Below are positions 27,662 to 38,112 of a stretch of 64,000 bases of DNA, piece by piece. A program made the position numbers and the translations under genes. Under the pieces are notes generated by a model. The model saw only the letters and a program-made list of their open reading frames with translations. It did no database searches and was not told the origin of the DNA. Within the stretch, counting starts at the first letter, position 1, and every line of letters begins with the position of its first letter. The DNA comes from Beijerinckiaceae bacterium (lineage in GTDB: Bacteria; Pseudomonadota; Alphaproteobacteria; Rhizobiales; Beijerinckiaceae). Where the stretch lies: positions 62,001 to 126,000 of the forward strand of contig JAPZTO010000008.1 of assembly GCA_027532775.1 (NCBI GenBank). Direction: 5' to 3'.

Positions 27662-28126
27662 TCACAAGGGAAGGGCCGTGGTGAGCTTCACATCCTTCAG
27701 CACCACATTGGTGCGGACATGCGCGATGCCGGGCAGGCGGAAGAGGAATTCGTCGAGGAAGCGGTTGTAGCTGTCCTTGTCCGGCGAGACGACGCGCAGA
27801 TGGTAATCGGCCTCGCCGGTTGTCGCGAAGCATTCCAGCACTTCCGGCCGGCGCGAGACGGCCTCGATGAAATGATCCACCGGGGCGCGTTCATGCCGGG
27901 CGAGGCTCACATGGACGATGGCCGAGAAGGTGAAGCCGGCGGCTTCCGGCGCGAGGATGGCGGCATAGCCGGCGATCAGCCCGGCCTCTTCCAGCGCCTT
28001 GACGCGGCGCCAGCAGGCCGAGGGCGACATGCCCGCCGCCTCGGCGAGATCCTGGTTCGAGATGCGGCCATCACGCTGCAGGAGGCGGAGCAGGCGGAGA
28101 TCGCTGTCAGAGAGTGGCAAAGGCAT
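27662..28126 (-). CDS. Lrp/AsnC-family transcriptional regulator
   Basis: This 154-aa protein has the Lrp helix-turn-helix LLRLLQRDGRISNQDLAEAAGMSPSACWRRVKALEEAGLI and a C-terminal RAM ligand domain (VSLARHERAPVDHFIEAVSRRPEVLECFATTGEADYHLRVV). It is divergent from the indolepyruvate oxidoreductase gene. Lrp proteins beside amino-acid catabolic genes commonly sense the amino acid; here an aromatic amino acid is the likely effector (inferred). Confidence 0.92.
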   Translation of the reverse strand: MPLPLSDSDLRLLRLLQRDGRISNQDLAEAAGMSPSACWRRVKALEEAGLIAGYAAILAPEAAGFTFSAIVHVSLARHERAPVDHFIEAVSRRPEVLECFATTGEADYHLRVVSPDKDSYNRFLDEFLFRLPGIAHVRTNVVLKDVKLTTALPL

Positions 28127-28194
28127 GGCAATGTCTTTCTGTATTTACTCCAGAAATGGCAGATTTTGTCAAAAAAGGAAGCGGGCGCGCGAAG

Positions 28195-28228
28195 TCCGGC
28201 ATGATCTTTCCGGCAGATCCGGCATGAT
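28195..28228. promoter_or_regulatory. Direct repeat TCCGGCATGAT x2 upstream of the oxidoreductase
   Basis: TCCGGCATGAT occurs at 28195-28205 and 28218-28228, a 23-bp period (about two helical turns). The second copy ends 24 bp before the ATG. Lrp proteins bind phased sites, so these may be Lrp contacts in the divergent region. Confidence 0.4.
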
Positions 28229-28252
28229 TCTCCCAAAAATCGGGAGGACGCC

Positions 28253-31200
28253 ATGCAGCATCATGCGCCGCAGGAATTCGGGCCGGAGGCCTATCGGCTG
28301 GAAGATCGCTACACCGCCCGCGAGGGCCGCGTCTTCCTGACCGGCACGCAGGCGCTGGTGCGGATCCTGCTCGATCAGGCCCGGCGCGACCGGGCGGCGG
28401 GGCTGGATACGGCCGGCTTCGTCTCAGGCTATCGCGGCTCGCCGCTCGGCGCCGTCGACCAGGAACTCTGGCGCGCGAAGAACCTCGTCGCCGAACACGG
28501 GATCGAGTTCCTGCCCGCCGTCAACGAGGATCTTGCGGCAACCGCTGTGCTTGGCTCGCAGCAGGTGGAGACGCAGCCGGGCAAGCGCGTGCAGGGCGTG
28601 TTCGGCCTCTGGTATGGCAAGGGGCCGGGCGTGGACCGGGCGGGCGATGCGCTCAAGCATGGCAATGCCTATGGCGCCTCGCCGCATGGCGGCGTGCTGG
28701 TCGTGGCGGGGGATGACCATGGCTGCGTCTCCTCCTCGATGCCGCATCAGAGCGACGTCGCCTTCATGAGTTTCTTCATGCCGACACTGCACCCGGCTTC
28801 GGTGGCGGAATACCTGGAATTCGGCGCTTATGGCTATGCACTCAGCCGGTATTCCGGGATGTGGGTCGGGTTCAAGGCGATTTCGGAAGTGGTGGAGAGT
28901 GCCGCCAGCGTGGTGTTGCCGCCCGAGCGGGTGTTCCTGCCGCCGGATTTCACCCCGCCGCCGGGCGGTTTGCATTATCGCTGGCCGGACCTGCCGGGGC
29001 CGCAGATCGAGGCGCGGATGGAGGCGAAGAAGCACGCCGTCTATGCCTTTGCCCGCGCCAACCCGATCGACCGGCGGATCTACGACATTCCCGGGGCACG
29101 GTTCGGCCTCGTCACTACCGGCAAGGCCCATCTCGACCTGATGGAGGCCTTGCGCCTGCTCGGCCTCGGCGAGGCGGAATGCCGGCGGCTGGGCATCGAC
29201 ATCTACAAGGTGGGCATGGTCTGGCCCTTGCCGCTGCATGATGCGCTCGCTTTCGTGACGGGCAAGCAGGAAATCCTCGTCATCGAGGAGAAGCGCGGCA
29301 TCATCGAGAGTCAGTTCAAGGAGTATTTCTACGATGCCCCGGCCGCCAAGCCGGAGCGTATGGTCGGCAAGCATGACGAGCACGGAAATCGCCTGATCCC
29401 ATGGACGGGCGAGCTCTCGCCGCGCCTGCTGGCGCCGATCGTTGCCGGCCGGCTCGACCGGTTCTTCCCCGAACTCGGCCTGCCGGCCCGGGCTGCTGCG
29501 CTGCAGCCACAGGCCGGACGCGTGCTCGAGATTGCCGGGGCGACGCGCACGCCGTTTTTCTGTTCCGGCTGTCCGCACAATACCTCCACCCGCGTCCCGG
29601 AGGGCTCCAAAGCGCTGGCCGGAATCGGCTGCCATTTCATGGCGAGCTGGATGGAGCGCGACACCTCCTCGCTGATCCAGATGGGCGGGGAAGGGGTGAA
29701 CTGGGTTGCCTCGTCGCGCTTCACCGGCAGCAACCATGTGTTCCAGAATCTCGGCGAGGGCACCTGGTATCATTCCGGCTCGATGGCGATCCGGCAGGCC
29801 ATCGCGGCGGGTGCGAACATCACCTACAAGATCCTGTTCAACGATGCTGTCGCGATGACCGGCGGCCAGCCGGTGGACGGGCCGATCTCGGTGGAGGCGA
29901 TCGCCCATTCCGTCCGGGCGGAGGGGGTGGAGCGCATCGCCGTGGTGTCGGATACGCCCGAGGCTTTCGCGCCGGGCGCCTTTCCTGCCGGCACGACGCT
30001 CCATCCGCGCGAGGAGATGGACGCCGTGCAGCGCGAATTGCGCGAGGTGTCCGGCGTCAGCGTGCTGATCTATGCCCAGACCTGCGCAACCGAGAAGCGC
30101 CGCCGCCGCAAGCGCGGGCAGATGGCGGATCCGGCGCGGTTCGTGGTGATCAACGACCTTGTCTGCGAGGGCTGCGGCGATTGCTCGGTGCAATCGAACT
30201 GCCTCTCCGTCGAGCCGAAGGAAACGCCGTTCGGCCGCAAGCGGCAGATCAATCTCTCGAATTGCAACAAGGATTTCTCCTGCCTCGACGGGTTCTGCCC
30301 CAGCTTCGTCACGGTGGAAGGCGGGCGGCGGCGCAAGCCGGCGGGGCGGGCCTTGCCCGAGGCGGCGAGCCTGCCGATGCCGGTGCTGCCCGATCTCGCC
30401 CAGGGCTGGGACGTGCTGATCACCGGAGTCGGCGGCACGGGCGTCATCACCATCGGGGCGGTGGCCGCGATGGCCGCGCATCTCGAGGGGCGGGGCGTTT
30501 CGGTGCTGGATTTCACCGGTTTCGCCCAGAAATTCGGGCCGGTGCTGAGCTTTCTCCGGCTGTCGGCGCGGCCGGAGGATCTCCGTCAGGTGCGGATCGA
30601 CCAGGGCGCGGCGGATGCGCTGATCGGCGGCGACATCGTCGTCTCGTCCTCGCCCAAGGCTTCGGGCACCTATCGCGCGGGGATGCGCGGGGTGGTCAAT
30701 CTCGCCGAGATGCCGACGGGCGATGTCGTGCGCCGGCGCGATGCCGATCTCGCCGTTCCCGCCCGGCTGGCGGCCATCACCCGCATGGCCGGCGAGGGGA
30801 TGATCGAGGCGTTCGACGCCAACCGCCTGGCCGAGCAATGGCTGGGCGATGCGGTCTTTGCCAACATGATCCTGTTCGGCGCGGCCTGGCAGAAGGGCCT
30901 GCTGCCGCTTTCCCTGCCGGCGATCGAGCGGGCGATCACGCTCAACGGCGTGGCGGTGTCGCAGAACCGCGAGGCCTTCACGCTCGGCCGGATGGCGATG
31001 GCCTGCCCGGAGCGGCTGGCCATGCCGGACAAAGCGGCGCCCGAAACGCTCGAAATGCTGGTGGCGCGCCGCGTGGATTTCTTCACCGCCTATCAGGATG
31101 CCGCCTATGCCGCACGCTTTGCCCGGCAGGTCGAGGCGATGCGGCAGGCGGAGGCCGGTTTCGGTTCCACCCGGCTGACCGAGGCCGTCGCGCGCAGCCT

Positions 31201-31678
31201 CTTCAAGCTGATGGCCTACAAGGATGAATACGAGGTGGCCCGGCTTCACACGCAGAGCGGTTTTGCAGAACAGATCGCCCGCGACTTCGAGGGCGATTAC
31301 TCCCTGCGTTATCATCTCGCGCCGCCGCTTCTGCCGGGCGCGTCGGATCATCGCGGCCGGCCGCGCAAGCGCGCCTTCGGCGGCTGGATGCAGGGCGCGT
31401 TCCGCCTGCTCGCGCCGATGAAGCGCCTGCGCGGCACACCGTTCGATCCGTTCGGCCATACAAGCGAGCGGCGGATGGAGCGCGCGCTGATCGGCTGGTA
31501 CGAGGCGCGGATCGCGGAATGGATCCGTGTCTTGCCGGAGCGCGGCGTTGCGGCGCTCGTGCCGCTGGCCGAGGCGCCGATGGATTTGCGCGGCTATGGC
31601 CCGGTCAAGGAGGCAGCATTCGGAAGGCTGGAGCGGTTCTGCCGCGAGAACGGCATCGTGCCGCCGCCGCAATCCTGA
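28253..31678 (+). CDS. Indolepyruvate ferredoxin oxidoreductase family protein (single-chain)
   Basis: This is a single 1141-aa chain with the order of the fused IorA-IorB type. The N-terminal part has GTQALVRILLDQ and GYRGSPLGAVDQEL. The TPP domain has PFFCSGCPHNTSTRVPEGSKALAGIGCHFMASWM and TGGQPVDGPIS. An Fe-S type motif CEGCGDCSVQSNC follows near residue 640, and the C-terminal gamma-type domain has ITGVGGTGVITIGAVAAMAAHLEG. The family decarboxylates arylpyruvates (indolepyruvate, phenylpyruvate) to aryl-acyl-CoA with ferredoxin as acceptor. Phenylpyruvate would give phenylacetyl-CoA, the substrate of the neighbouring epoxidase. Only one cysteine cluster motif is obvious, fewer than in archaeal IorA. 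Confidence 0.93.
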   Translation: MQHHAPQEFGPEAYRLEDRYTAREGRVFLTGTQALVRILLDQARRDRAAGLDTAGFVSGYRGSPLGAVDQELWRAKNLVAEHGIEFLPAVNEDLAATAVLGSQQVETQPGKRVQGVFGLWYGKGPGVDRAGDALKHGNAYGASPHGGVLVVAGDDHGCVSSSMPHQSDVAFMSFFMPTLHPASVAEYLEFGAYGYALSRYSGMWVGFKAISEVVESAASVVLPPERVFLPPDFTPPPGGLHYRWPDLPGPQIEARMEAKKHAVYAFARANPIDRRIYDIPGARFGLVTTGKAHLDLMEALRLLGLGEAECRRLGIDIYKVGMVWPLPLHDALAFVTGKQEILVIEEKRGIIESQFKEYFYDAPAAKPERMVGKHDEHGNRLIPWTGELSPRLLAPIVAGRLDRFFPELGLPARAAALQPQAGRVLEIAGATRTPFFCSGCPHNTSTRVPEGSKALAGIGCHFMASWMERDTSSLIQMGGEGVNWVASSRFTGSNHVFQNLGEGTWYHSGSMAIRQAIAAGANITYKILFNDAVAMTGGQPVDGPISVEAIAHSVRAEGVERIAVVSDTPEAFAPGAFPAGTTLHPREEMDAVQRELREVSGVSVLIYAQTCATEKRRRRKRGQMADPARFVVINDLVCEGCGDCSVQSNCLSVEPKETPFGRKRQINLSNCNKDFSCLDGFCPSFVTVEGGRRRKPAGRALPEAASLPMPVLPDLAQGWDVLITGVGGTGVITIGAVAAMAAHLEGRGVSVLDFTGFAQKFGPVLSFLRLSARPEDLRQVRIDQGAADALIGGDIVVSSSPKASGTYRAGMRGVVNLAEMPTGDVVRRRDADLAVPARLAAITRMAGEGMIEAFDANRLAEQWLGDAVFANMILFGAAWQKGLLPLSLPAIERAITLNGVAVSQNREAFTLGRMAMACPERLAMPDKAAPETLEMLVARRVDFFTAYQDAAYAARFARQVEAMRQAEAGFGSTRLTEAVARSLFKLMAYKDEYEVARLHTQSGFAEQIARDFEGDYSLRYHLAPPLLPGASDHRGRPRKRAFGGWMQGAFRLLAPMKRLRGTPFDPFGHTSERRMERALIGWYEARIAEWIRVLPERGVAALVPLAEAPMDLRGYGPVKEAAFGRLERFCRENGIVPPPQS

Positions 31679-31758
31679 GCAGCTTGCCGGGCTGTCATCG
31701 AACCGTCATCCTTCCCCGCTAGCGCAACCGGAAGGTTTGCCGGCGGGGAGGTCGAGGA

Positions 31759-32433
31759 ATGGCGTTGCGGGCACGGCTTGTCGCCGAGGCGCTGGGGACT
31801 GCGCTTCTCGTTGCCACGGTCATCGGCTCCGGCATCATGGCAACGCAGCTCAGCCGCGATACCGGCGTGCAGCTCATGGCCAATGCAATTGCAACCGGGG
31901 CGATGCTTGTCGTGCTGATCACGATGTTCGGGCCGGTTTCCGGTGCGCATTTCAACCCCGTGGTCAGTTTCGTCTTCGCCCTGCGCAGGGAACTGGGCTG
32001 GTCCGCGCTGGCGCCTTATGTTCTGGCGCAGGTGCTGGGCGGGCTGGCGGGCACCGCCATTGCCCATCTGATGTTCGGCATGGCGCCGCTGATGACCGGC
32101 GGGGCCACGCGCACCGGGGTCGCACTCTGGTTCTCGGAAATCGTCGCCACCTTCACGCTGGTCCTCGCCATCCTGATGACGCTCCGGCACAAGTCAGGGA
32201 ATGTCGCGGTGATTGTCGGCCTCGTCATCACGGGGGCCTACTGGTTCACGGCCTCGACCTCCTTCGCCAACCCAGCCGTCACGCTGGCCCGCGCCTTCAC
32301 GCCCAGCTTCGCGGGCATCGCGCTGGCCGATGTGCCGGCCTTCATGTTCATGCAGGGGGTCGGTGCTTTGGCCGCGTGGCAGGCGGAACGCTGGCTCGCC
32401 GGTGGCCTTTCCGAGGAGAGTTCCGATGTCTGA
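31759..32433 (+). CDS. Aquaporin/MIP-family channel, AqpS-like
   Basis: This 224-aa protein has six membrane segments and two half-helix motifs: GAHFNPVVSF (NPV in place of NPA) and SFANPAVTLARAF. ArsC follows with an 8-bp overlap (ATGTCTGA). An aquaglyceroporin beside arsC is known from rhizobial ars operons (AqpS), where it releases arsenite or methylated arsenicals produced in the cell. No arsR or arsB/acr3 is present here. The function is inferred from this pairing. Confidence 0.88.
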   Translation: MALRARLVAEALGTALLVATVIGSGIMATQLSRDTGVQLMANAIATGAMLVVLITMFGPVSGAHFNPVVSFVFALRRELGWSALAPYVLAQVLGGLAGTAIAHLMFGMAPLMTGGATRTGVALWFSEIVATFTLVLAILMTLRHKSGNVAVIVGLVITGAYWFTASTSFANPAVTLARAFTPSFAGIALADVPAFMFMQGVGALAAWQAERWLAGGLSEESSDV

Positions 32434-32872
32434 TGCCCTTCCCGTCGTGATCCATCACAACCCGGCCTGCGGCACTTCCCGCAACGTGCTCGCCATCCTC
32501 GAGGCGGCAGGCTACGCCCCGGTGGTCATTTCCTATCTCGAGACCGGCTGGACGCGGCCGCAACTGCTCGGACTTTTCGCCGCGGCTGGCCTCACGCCGC
32601 GCGAGGCCCTGCGCGAGACGAAATCGCCGGCCGCCGAGCTTGGCCTGCTGGAACCCGGCGTGACGGATGAAGTGCTGCTCGCGGCCATGATCGAGCACCC
32701 GGTGCTGGTCAACCGGCCGATCGTCTGCACGCCACGTGGGGTGAAGCTCTGCCGGCCGAGCGAGACCGTGCTCGACCTGATGGACCGCCTGCCGCCCGGG
32801 CCGCTCCATAAAGAGGATGGGGCGCTGCTGATCGATGCCGAGGGCCGCCGCGTGGGCGAGAAGTCCCGCTGA
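32426..32872 (+). CDS. arsC: Arsenate reductase (glutaredoxin type) ArsC
   Basis: The start is the ATG at 32426 inside the end of the channel gene; the 32213 track start is rejected because it is in overlap with the channel. The 148-aa product has the active-site Cys15 in HHNPACGTSRNVLAIL, and the arginines of the family in LRETKSPAAELGL and VNRPIVCTPRGVKLCRPSE. It reduces arsenate to arsenite with glutathione/glutaredoxin. Translational coupling with the channel argues for reduction followed by export through it. Confidence 0.94.
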   Translation: MSDALPVVIHHNPACGTSRNVLAILEAAGYAPVVISYLETGWTRPQLLGLFAAAGLTPREALRETKSPAAELGLLEPGVTDEVLLAAMIEHPVLVNRPIVCTPRGVKLCRPSETVLDLMDRLPPGPLHKEDGALLIDAEGRRVGEKSR

Positions 32873-32921
32873 ACCGGAGACAGGGGTCTTCCGGCCCTTT
32901 TCCTTCAGGAACTTATTCCGC

Positions 32922-32938
32922 ATCACCATTGTGGTGAT
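32922..32938. promoter_or_regulatory. Perfect inverted repeat ATCACCA-TTG-TGGTGAT
   Basis: Arms of 7 bp match perfectly with a 3-bp spacer, 50 bp after arsC and 34 bp before the small exported-protein ORF. It could be a terminator stem for arsC or an operator for the next gene. There is no T-run immediately after it. Confidence 0.45.
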
Positions 32939-32971
32939 CCAGAGTTAACTTTTTCCGCCTAACGCTGGCGG

Positions 32972-33274
32972 ATGGCCCTGCCTTCCCCTTTGCGGTCGAT
33001 CCTCGCCAGCGCCCTGATCGCGCTCGCCCTGCCTCTTGGCGTGGCGACGATGCCGCGCGCGGCGACGCCGCTGCTGCTGATCGCGCCGCCCTGGCGCGGC
33101 GAGGCCGAGGCCATGCAGATCCTCGCGACGGCCGATGCGCGCCTGCTGGCAAGGGGCAGGTTCGACGGCACGCTGCTGGTGGCACCGGATGGCCCCGATC
33201 TCGCGCGACGGCTCTATGCGGCCGGCGCATTCCTCGTTCTCAACGGCGATCTCTACACAGGATGTACCCCGTGA
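32972..33274 (+). CDS. Small exported hypothetical protein
   Basis: This 100-aa ORF has a clear signal sequence (SPLRSILASALIALALPLGVATMPRAA). The mature part is short and hydrophobic: TPLLLIAPPWRGEAEAMQILATADARLLARGRFDGTLLVAPDGPDLARRLYAAGAFLVLNGDLYTGCTP. No family is recognised. Its end overlaps the start of the chemoreceptor gene by 13 bp, so the two may be co-translated. The Shine-Dalgarno is weak (CTGGCGG directly before the ATG), so the exact start is uncertain. Confidence 0.55.
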   Translation: MALPSPLRSILASALIALALPLGVATMPRAATPLLLIAPPWRGEAEAMQILATADARLLARGRFDGTLLVAPDGPDLARRLYAAGAFLVLNGDLYTGCTP

Positions 33275-34776
33275 CCCCTTCGTCCTCCCTGATCTCCTGC
33301 TCGTCTCCGGCCGGATCCGCTGGCTCCATGGATGTATCCAGTATTCGCCGGATCAGTGCCACCTACATCCTCGCTTCGCAGGCGATCCTGCTGGCCATGA
33401 TTGCTGCAATCGGCATCAGCCGCGACTTCGGATTCGTGCCCGCTCTGGCCAGTGGCATCCTCCTGGCCGGCGCCGGTGCGATGCAGCGTTTCAAGTCCAA
33501 TGAAACGGTGACGCGCAACGTGCTCGCGACGACGCTGATGGGGCAGGTAATCCTGCTGCTGGGCGTGCTGTCGGGGCATGCCTACCAGATGGACATCCAC
33601 ATGGCTTTCTTTGCCGGGCTCGGGCTGGTGGCCGGCTTGTGCTGCTGGCACAGCATCGTGGCGGCGACGCTGGTGGTTGCCTTGCACCATCTCGGCCTGA
33701 ACTATCTGATGCCGGCGGCGGTTTTCAATTCCGGTGCCGATTTTACCCGGGTCATGATCCATGCCGTCATTCTGGTTGTGGAAGCCGGCGCGCTGATCCT
33801 GCTTGTCGTCATGCTCGACAAGGCCTTCCGGTCCAGCCAGAGCTCCCTCGAGGCGGCGATCGAGGCCAGCCGGACGGCGCAACAACTGGGGGATGACGTT
33901 TCCCGCCGGCAGCAGGCGGATGAAGCCCGCCGCCAGTCGCTCGAACAGGCCATCCATGGCTTCGAGCCGGTTATCCGCTCCACCTTGCAGGATGCGGGCG
34001 CGCAGGCCACGAACATGCATGCGGCGGCGCAGGGGCTCGCTGGCATTGCCGATGCCGCGCAGGACGGCATGGCGGAGGCGGCGCGCTCGGCCAGCGATGC
34101 GGCGGCGAATGTCTCGAACCTTGCCGTGTCGATCAGCGAATTGTCGCGCTCGATCGGCGAGATCGCCAACCAGGTCCAGAGCACGAGCGAGGCGCTCGGT
34201 GCGGTCCGTCAGTCCGGCGAGGGTTCGCGCGCGAGCATGGCTGAACTCACGGAGGCGAGCCTGCGGATCGGCGATGTGATCACACTGATCGAGAGCCTCG
34301 CCTCGCAGACCAACCTGCTCGCGCTCAACGCGACGATCGAAGCGGCGCGCGCGGGTGAAGCCGGCCGCGGATTCGCGGTGGTGGCGCAGGAGGTGAAGAC
34401 CCTTGCAGCCCAGACGGCTGCGGCGACCGAGGAAATCCGCCAGCAGATCCAGGCGGTGCAGAGCGCGACGCGGGCTTCGGCCGGCGGCATCGATGTGATT
34501 GTCGGCCGGGTGGTGGAGATCGACCAGTTCATGACCTCGATCGCTGCGGCCATCGAGGAACAGGATGCGACGACGCAGCAGATTTCCGGGACGATGCAGG
34601 ACGCGGCCTCGAATGCCGCCGGCGTGACGGCCTCGCTCGGCGCGCTTCAGGAGAAGATGGGCCGGGTCGACGAGGTGACGCGGAAAGTGCGCGAGAGCGC
34701 CGAGCGCGTGGCCGGCAGTTCGGGCATTGTCCAGCAGGAAGTCGAGCGCTTCATCGGCGTGGCGCGCGCGGGTTGA
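33262..34776 (+). CDS. Methyl-accepting chemotaxis protein with multi-helix membrane sensor
   Basis: This is 504 aa. The N-terminal third has about five or six hydrophobic segments (YILASQAILLAMIAAIGI ... AVILVVEAGALILLVVML) and no large periplasmic loop. The C-terminal signalling domain has the MCP tip [48 protein letters not shown]. No HAMP domain is obvious. The start may be 33262 or the internal ATG at 33328; neither has a strong Shine-Dalgarno. It probably senses a membrane or cytoplasmic signal and feeds CheA. Confidence 0.9.
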   Translation: MYPVTPSSSLISCSSPAGSAGSMDVSSIRRISATYILASQAILLAMIAAIGISRDFGFVPALASGILLAGAGAMQRFKSNETVTRNVLATTLMGQVILLLGVLSGHAYQMDIHMAFFAGLGLVAGLCCWHSIVAATLVVALHHLGLNYLMPAAVFNSGADFTRVMIHAVILVVEAGALILLVVMLDKAFRSSQSSLEAAIEASRTAQQLGDDVSRRQQADEARRQSLEQAIHGFEPVIRSTLQDAGAQATNMHAAAQGLAGIADAAQDGMAEAARSASDAAANVSNLAVSISELSRSIGEIANQVQSTSEALGAVRQSGEGSRASMAELTEASLRIGDVITLIESLASQTNLLALNATIEAARAGEAGRGFAVVAQEVKTLAAQTAAATEEIRQQIQAVQSATRASAGGIDVIVGRVVEIDQFMTSIAAAIEEQDATTQQISGTMQDAASNAAGVTASLGALQEKMGRVDEVTRKVRESAERVAGSSGIVQQEVERFIGVARAG

Positions 34777-34782
34777 GGCTCC

Positions 34783-35679
34783 TCAGCCCGGGCCGGCTGC
34801 CGCTTCCTTGACCAGAGCGGCGATATCGGCGAGGCGCGGCGCAAGCGGGTTTGTGCGCCGCCAGACCATGCCGATGGTGCGCGAGGGCTGCTCGCCCTCG
34901 AACCGCACCACGGAAACCGGGGCCGAGCGCGTTTCCACCGCCAAAGCCATTTCCGGAATCAGCGTGATGCCGATGCCGGCGCCGACCATCTGGACGAGCG
35001 TGGACAGCGACGAACCATCCAGCCACTCGCGCGGGCGGGACGAGGGCATGTGGCAGAAGGCGAGCGCCTGGTCGCGGAAGCAATGGCCTTCCTCCAGCAG
35101 GAGCAGCCGCATTTCGGGCAATTGCCGCCGGTCGGGCACCGGCAGGCCTTCCTGATCGCCCGGGCGCACCAGCACGAAGCTTTCCGAAAACAACGCCACT
35201 TCCTCGAGCGAGGCTTCCGAGACCGGCAGGGCGACGATGGCGGTATCGAGCCTGCCCTCGTTCAGCTCCTCGATCAGCTTGGGCGTCATCGTCTCGCGGA
35301 CATGCAGGTCAAGCGCCGGATGGACGCGCGTCAGGTCGGCGATGATCCGCGGCAGGAGGTAGGGTGCAACGGTGGGAATGATGCCGATGCGCAGCCGCCC
35401 GGCCAGGCCTTCCCGCGCGCCGCGGGCGAGATCGCCCAGCTCATCGACCGCGCGCAGGATATCGCGTGCCCGCTGCGCGACCTCCTCGCCGAAGGCGGTG
35501 AGGCGGACCTGCCGTGCGCCGCGTTCGAACAGGCCGGTGCCGAGCGCCTGTTCCAGCTCGCGGATCTGCATCGACAAGGCCGGCTGGGAGATGGCGCAGG
35601 CCTCGGCCGCACGGCCGAAATGGCCATGCCGGGCCAGGGCCTCGAAATAGCGGAGCTGACGCAGGGTAAGATTGATCAT
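34783..35679 (-). CDS. oxyR: Hydrogen peroxide-sensing LysR-type regulator OxyR
   Basis: From the ATG at 35679 (298 aa) it begins MINLTLRQLRYFEALARHGHFGRAAEACAISQPALSMQIRELEQ, the LysR helix-turn-helix. The GTG at 35694 would place the start inside a palindrome in the regulatory region. The redox pair of OxyR is present in LLLEEGHCFRDQALAFC (two Cys nine residues apart). Oxidation by peroxide forms a disulfide and activates transcription. It is divergent from katG, the classical target. Confidence 0.93.
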   Translation of the reverse strand: MINLTLRQLRYFEALARHGHFGRAAEACAISQPALSMQIRELEQALGTGLFERGARQVRLTAFGEEVAQRARDILRAVDELGDLARGAREGLAGRLRIGIIPTVAPYLLPRIIADLTRVHPALDLHVRETMTPKLIEELNEGRLDTAIVALPVSEASLEEVALFSESFVLVRPGDQEGLPVPDRRQLPEMRLLLLEEGHCFRDQALAFCHMPSSRPREWLDGSSLSTLVQMVGAGIGITLIPEMALAVETRSAPVSVVRFEGEQPSRTIGMVWRRTNPLAPRLADIAALVKEAAAGPG

Positions 35680-35689
35680 AGAAAAACTT

Positions 35690-35700
35690 ATCACAGTGAT
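35690..35700. promoter_or_regulatory. Palindrome ATCACAGTGAT in the oxyR-katG region
   Basis: The 11-bp palindrome lies 10 bp before the oxyR ATG in an AT-rich stretch. It is a candidate part of the OxyR binding region controlling both genes. Confidence 0.4.
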
Positions 35701-35803
35701 CAGAAAATAAAACTTAATCTAATCGTTCGGGCTTGCTAGAAGCATTCCAGTCTTCCGGACCACCGCCGCGACCCGACGAAATTCCGTCACCCCCGGCCGG
35801 TAG

Positions 35804-38059
<2,256 letters not shown>

Positions 38060-38082
38060 CCGGCCCGAACCCGAATGACGGG

Positions 38083-38105
38083 ACAGCCGGCCTCGCGCCG
38101 GCTGT
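38083..38105. terminator. Bidirectional hairpin between katG and CoA-transferase
   Basis: ACAGCCGGC-CTCGC-GCCGGCTGT is a perfect 9-bp stem with a 5-nt loop, 23 bp after the katG stop and 7 bp before the CoA-transferase stop. It is followed by TCGCGTTT. It probably terminates both convergent transcripts. Confidence 0.65.
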
Positions 38106-38112
38106 TCGCGTT

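Noticed and set aside
28424-31672. 1082-aa minus-strand ORF opposite the indolepyruvate oxidoreductase
   Set aside because: Composition is Arg/His/Gln/Gly-rich with no domain, and the plus strand carries a clear enzyme. It is a mirror ORF of high-G+C coding DNA.
35680-35694. GTG start of OxyR at 35694
   Set aside because: It would lie inside the ATCACAGTGAT palindrome and gives a non-family N-terminus; ATG 35679 fits better.
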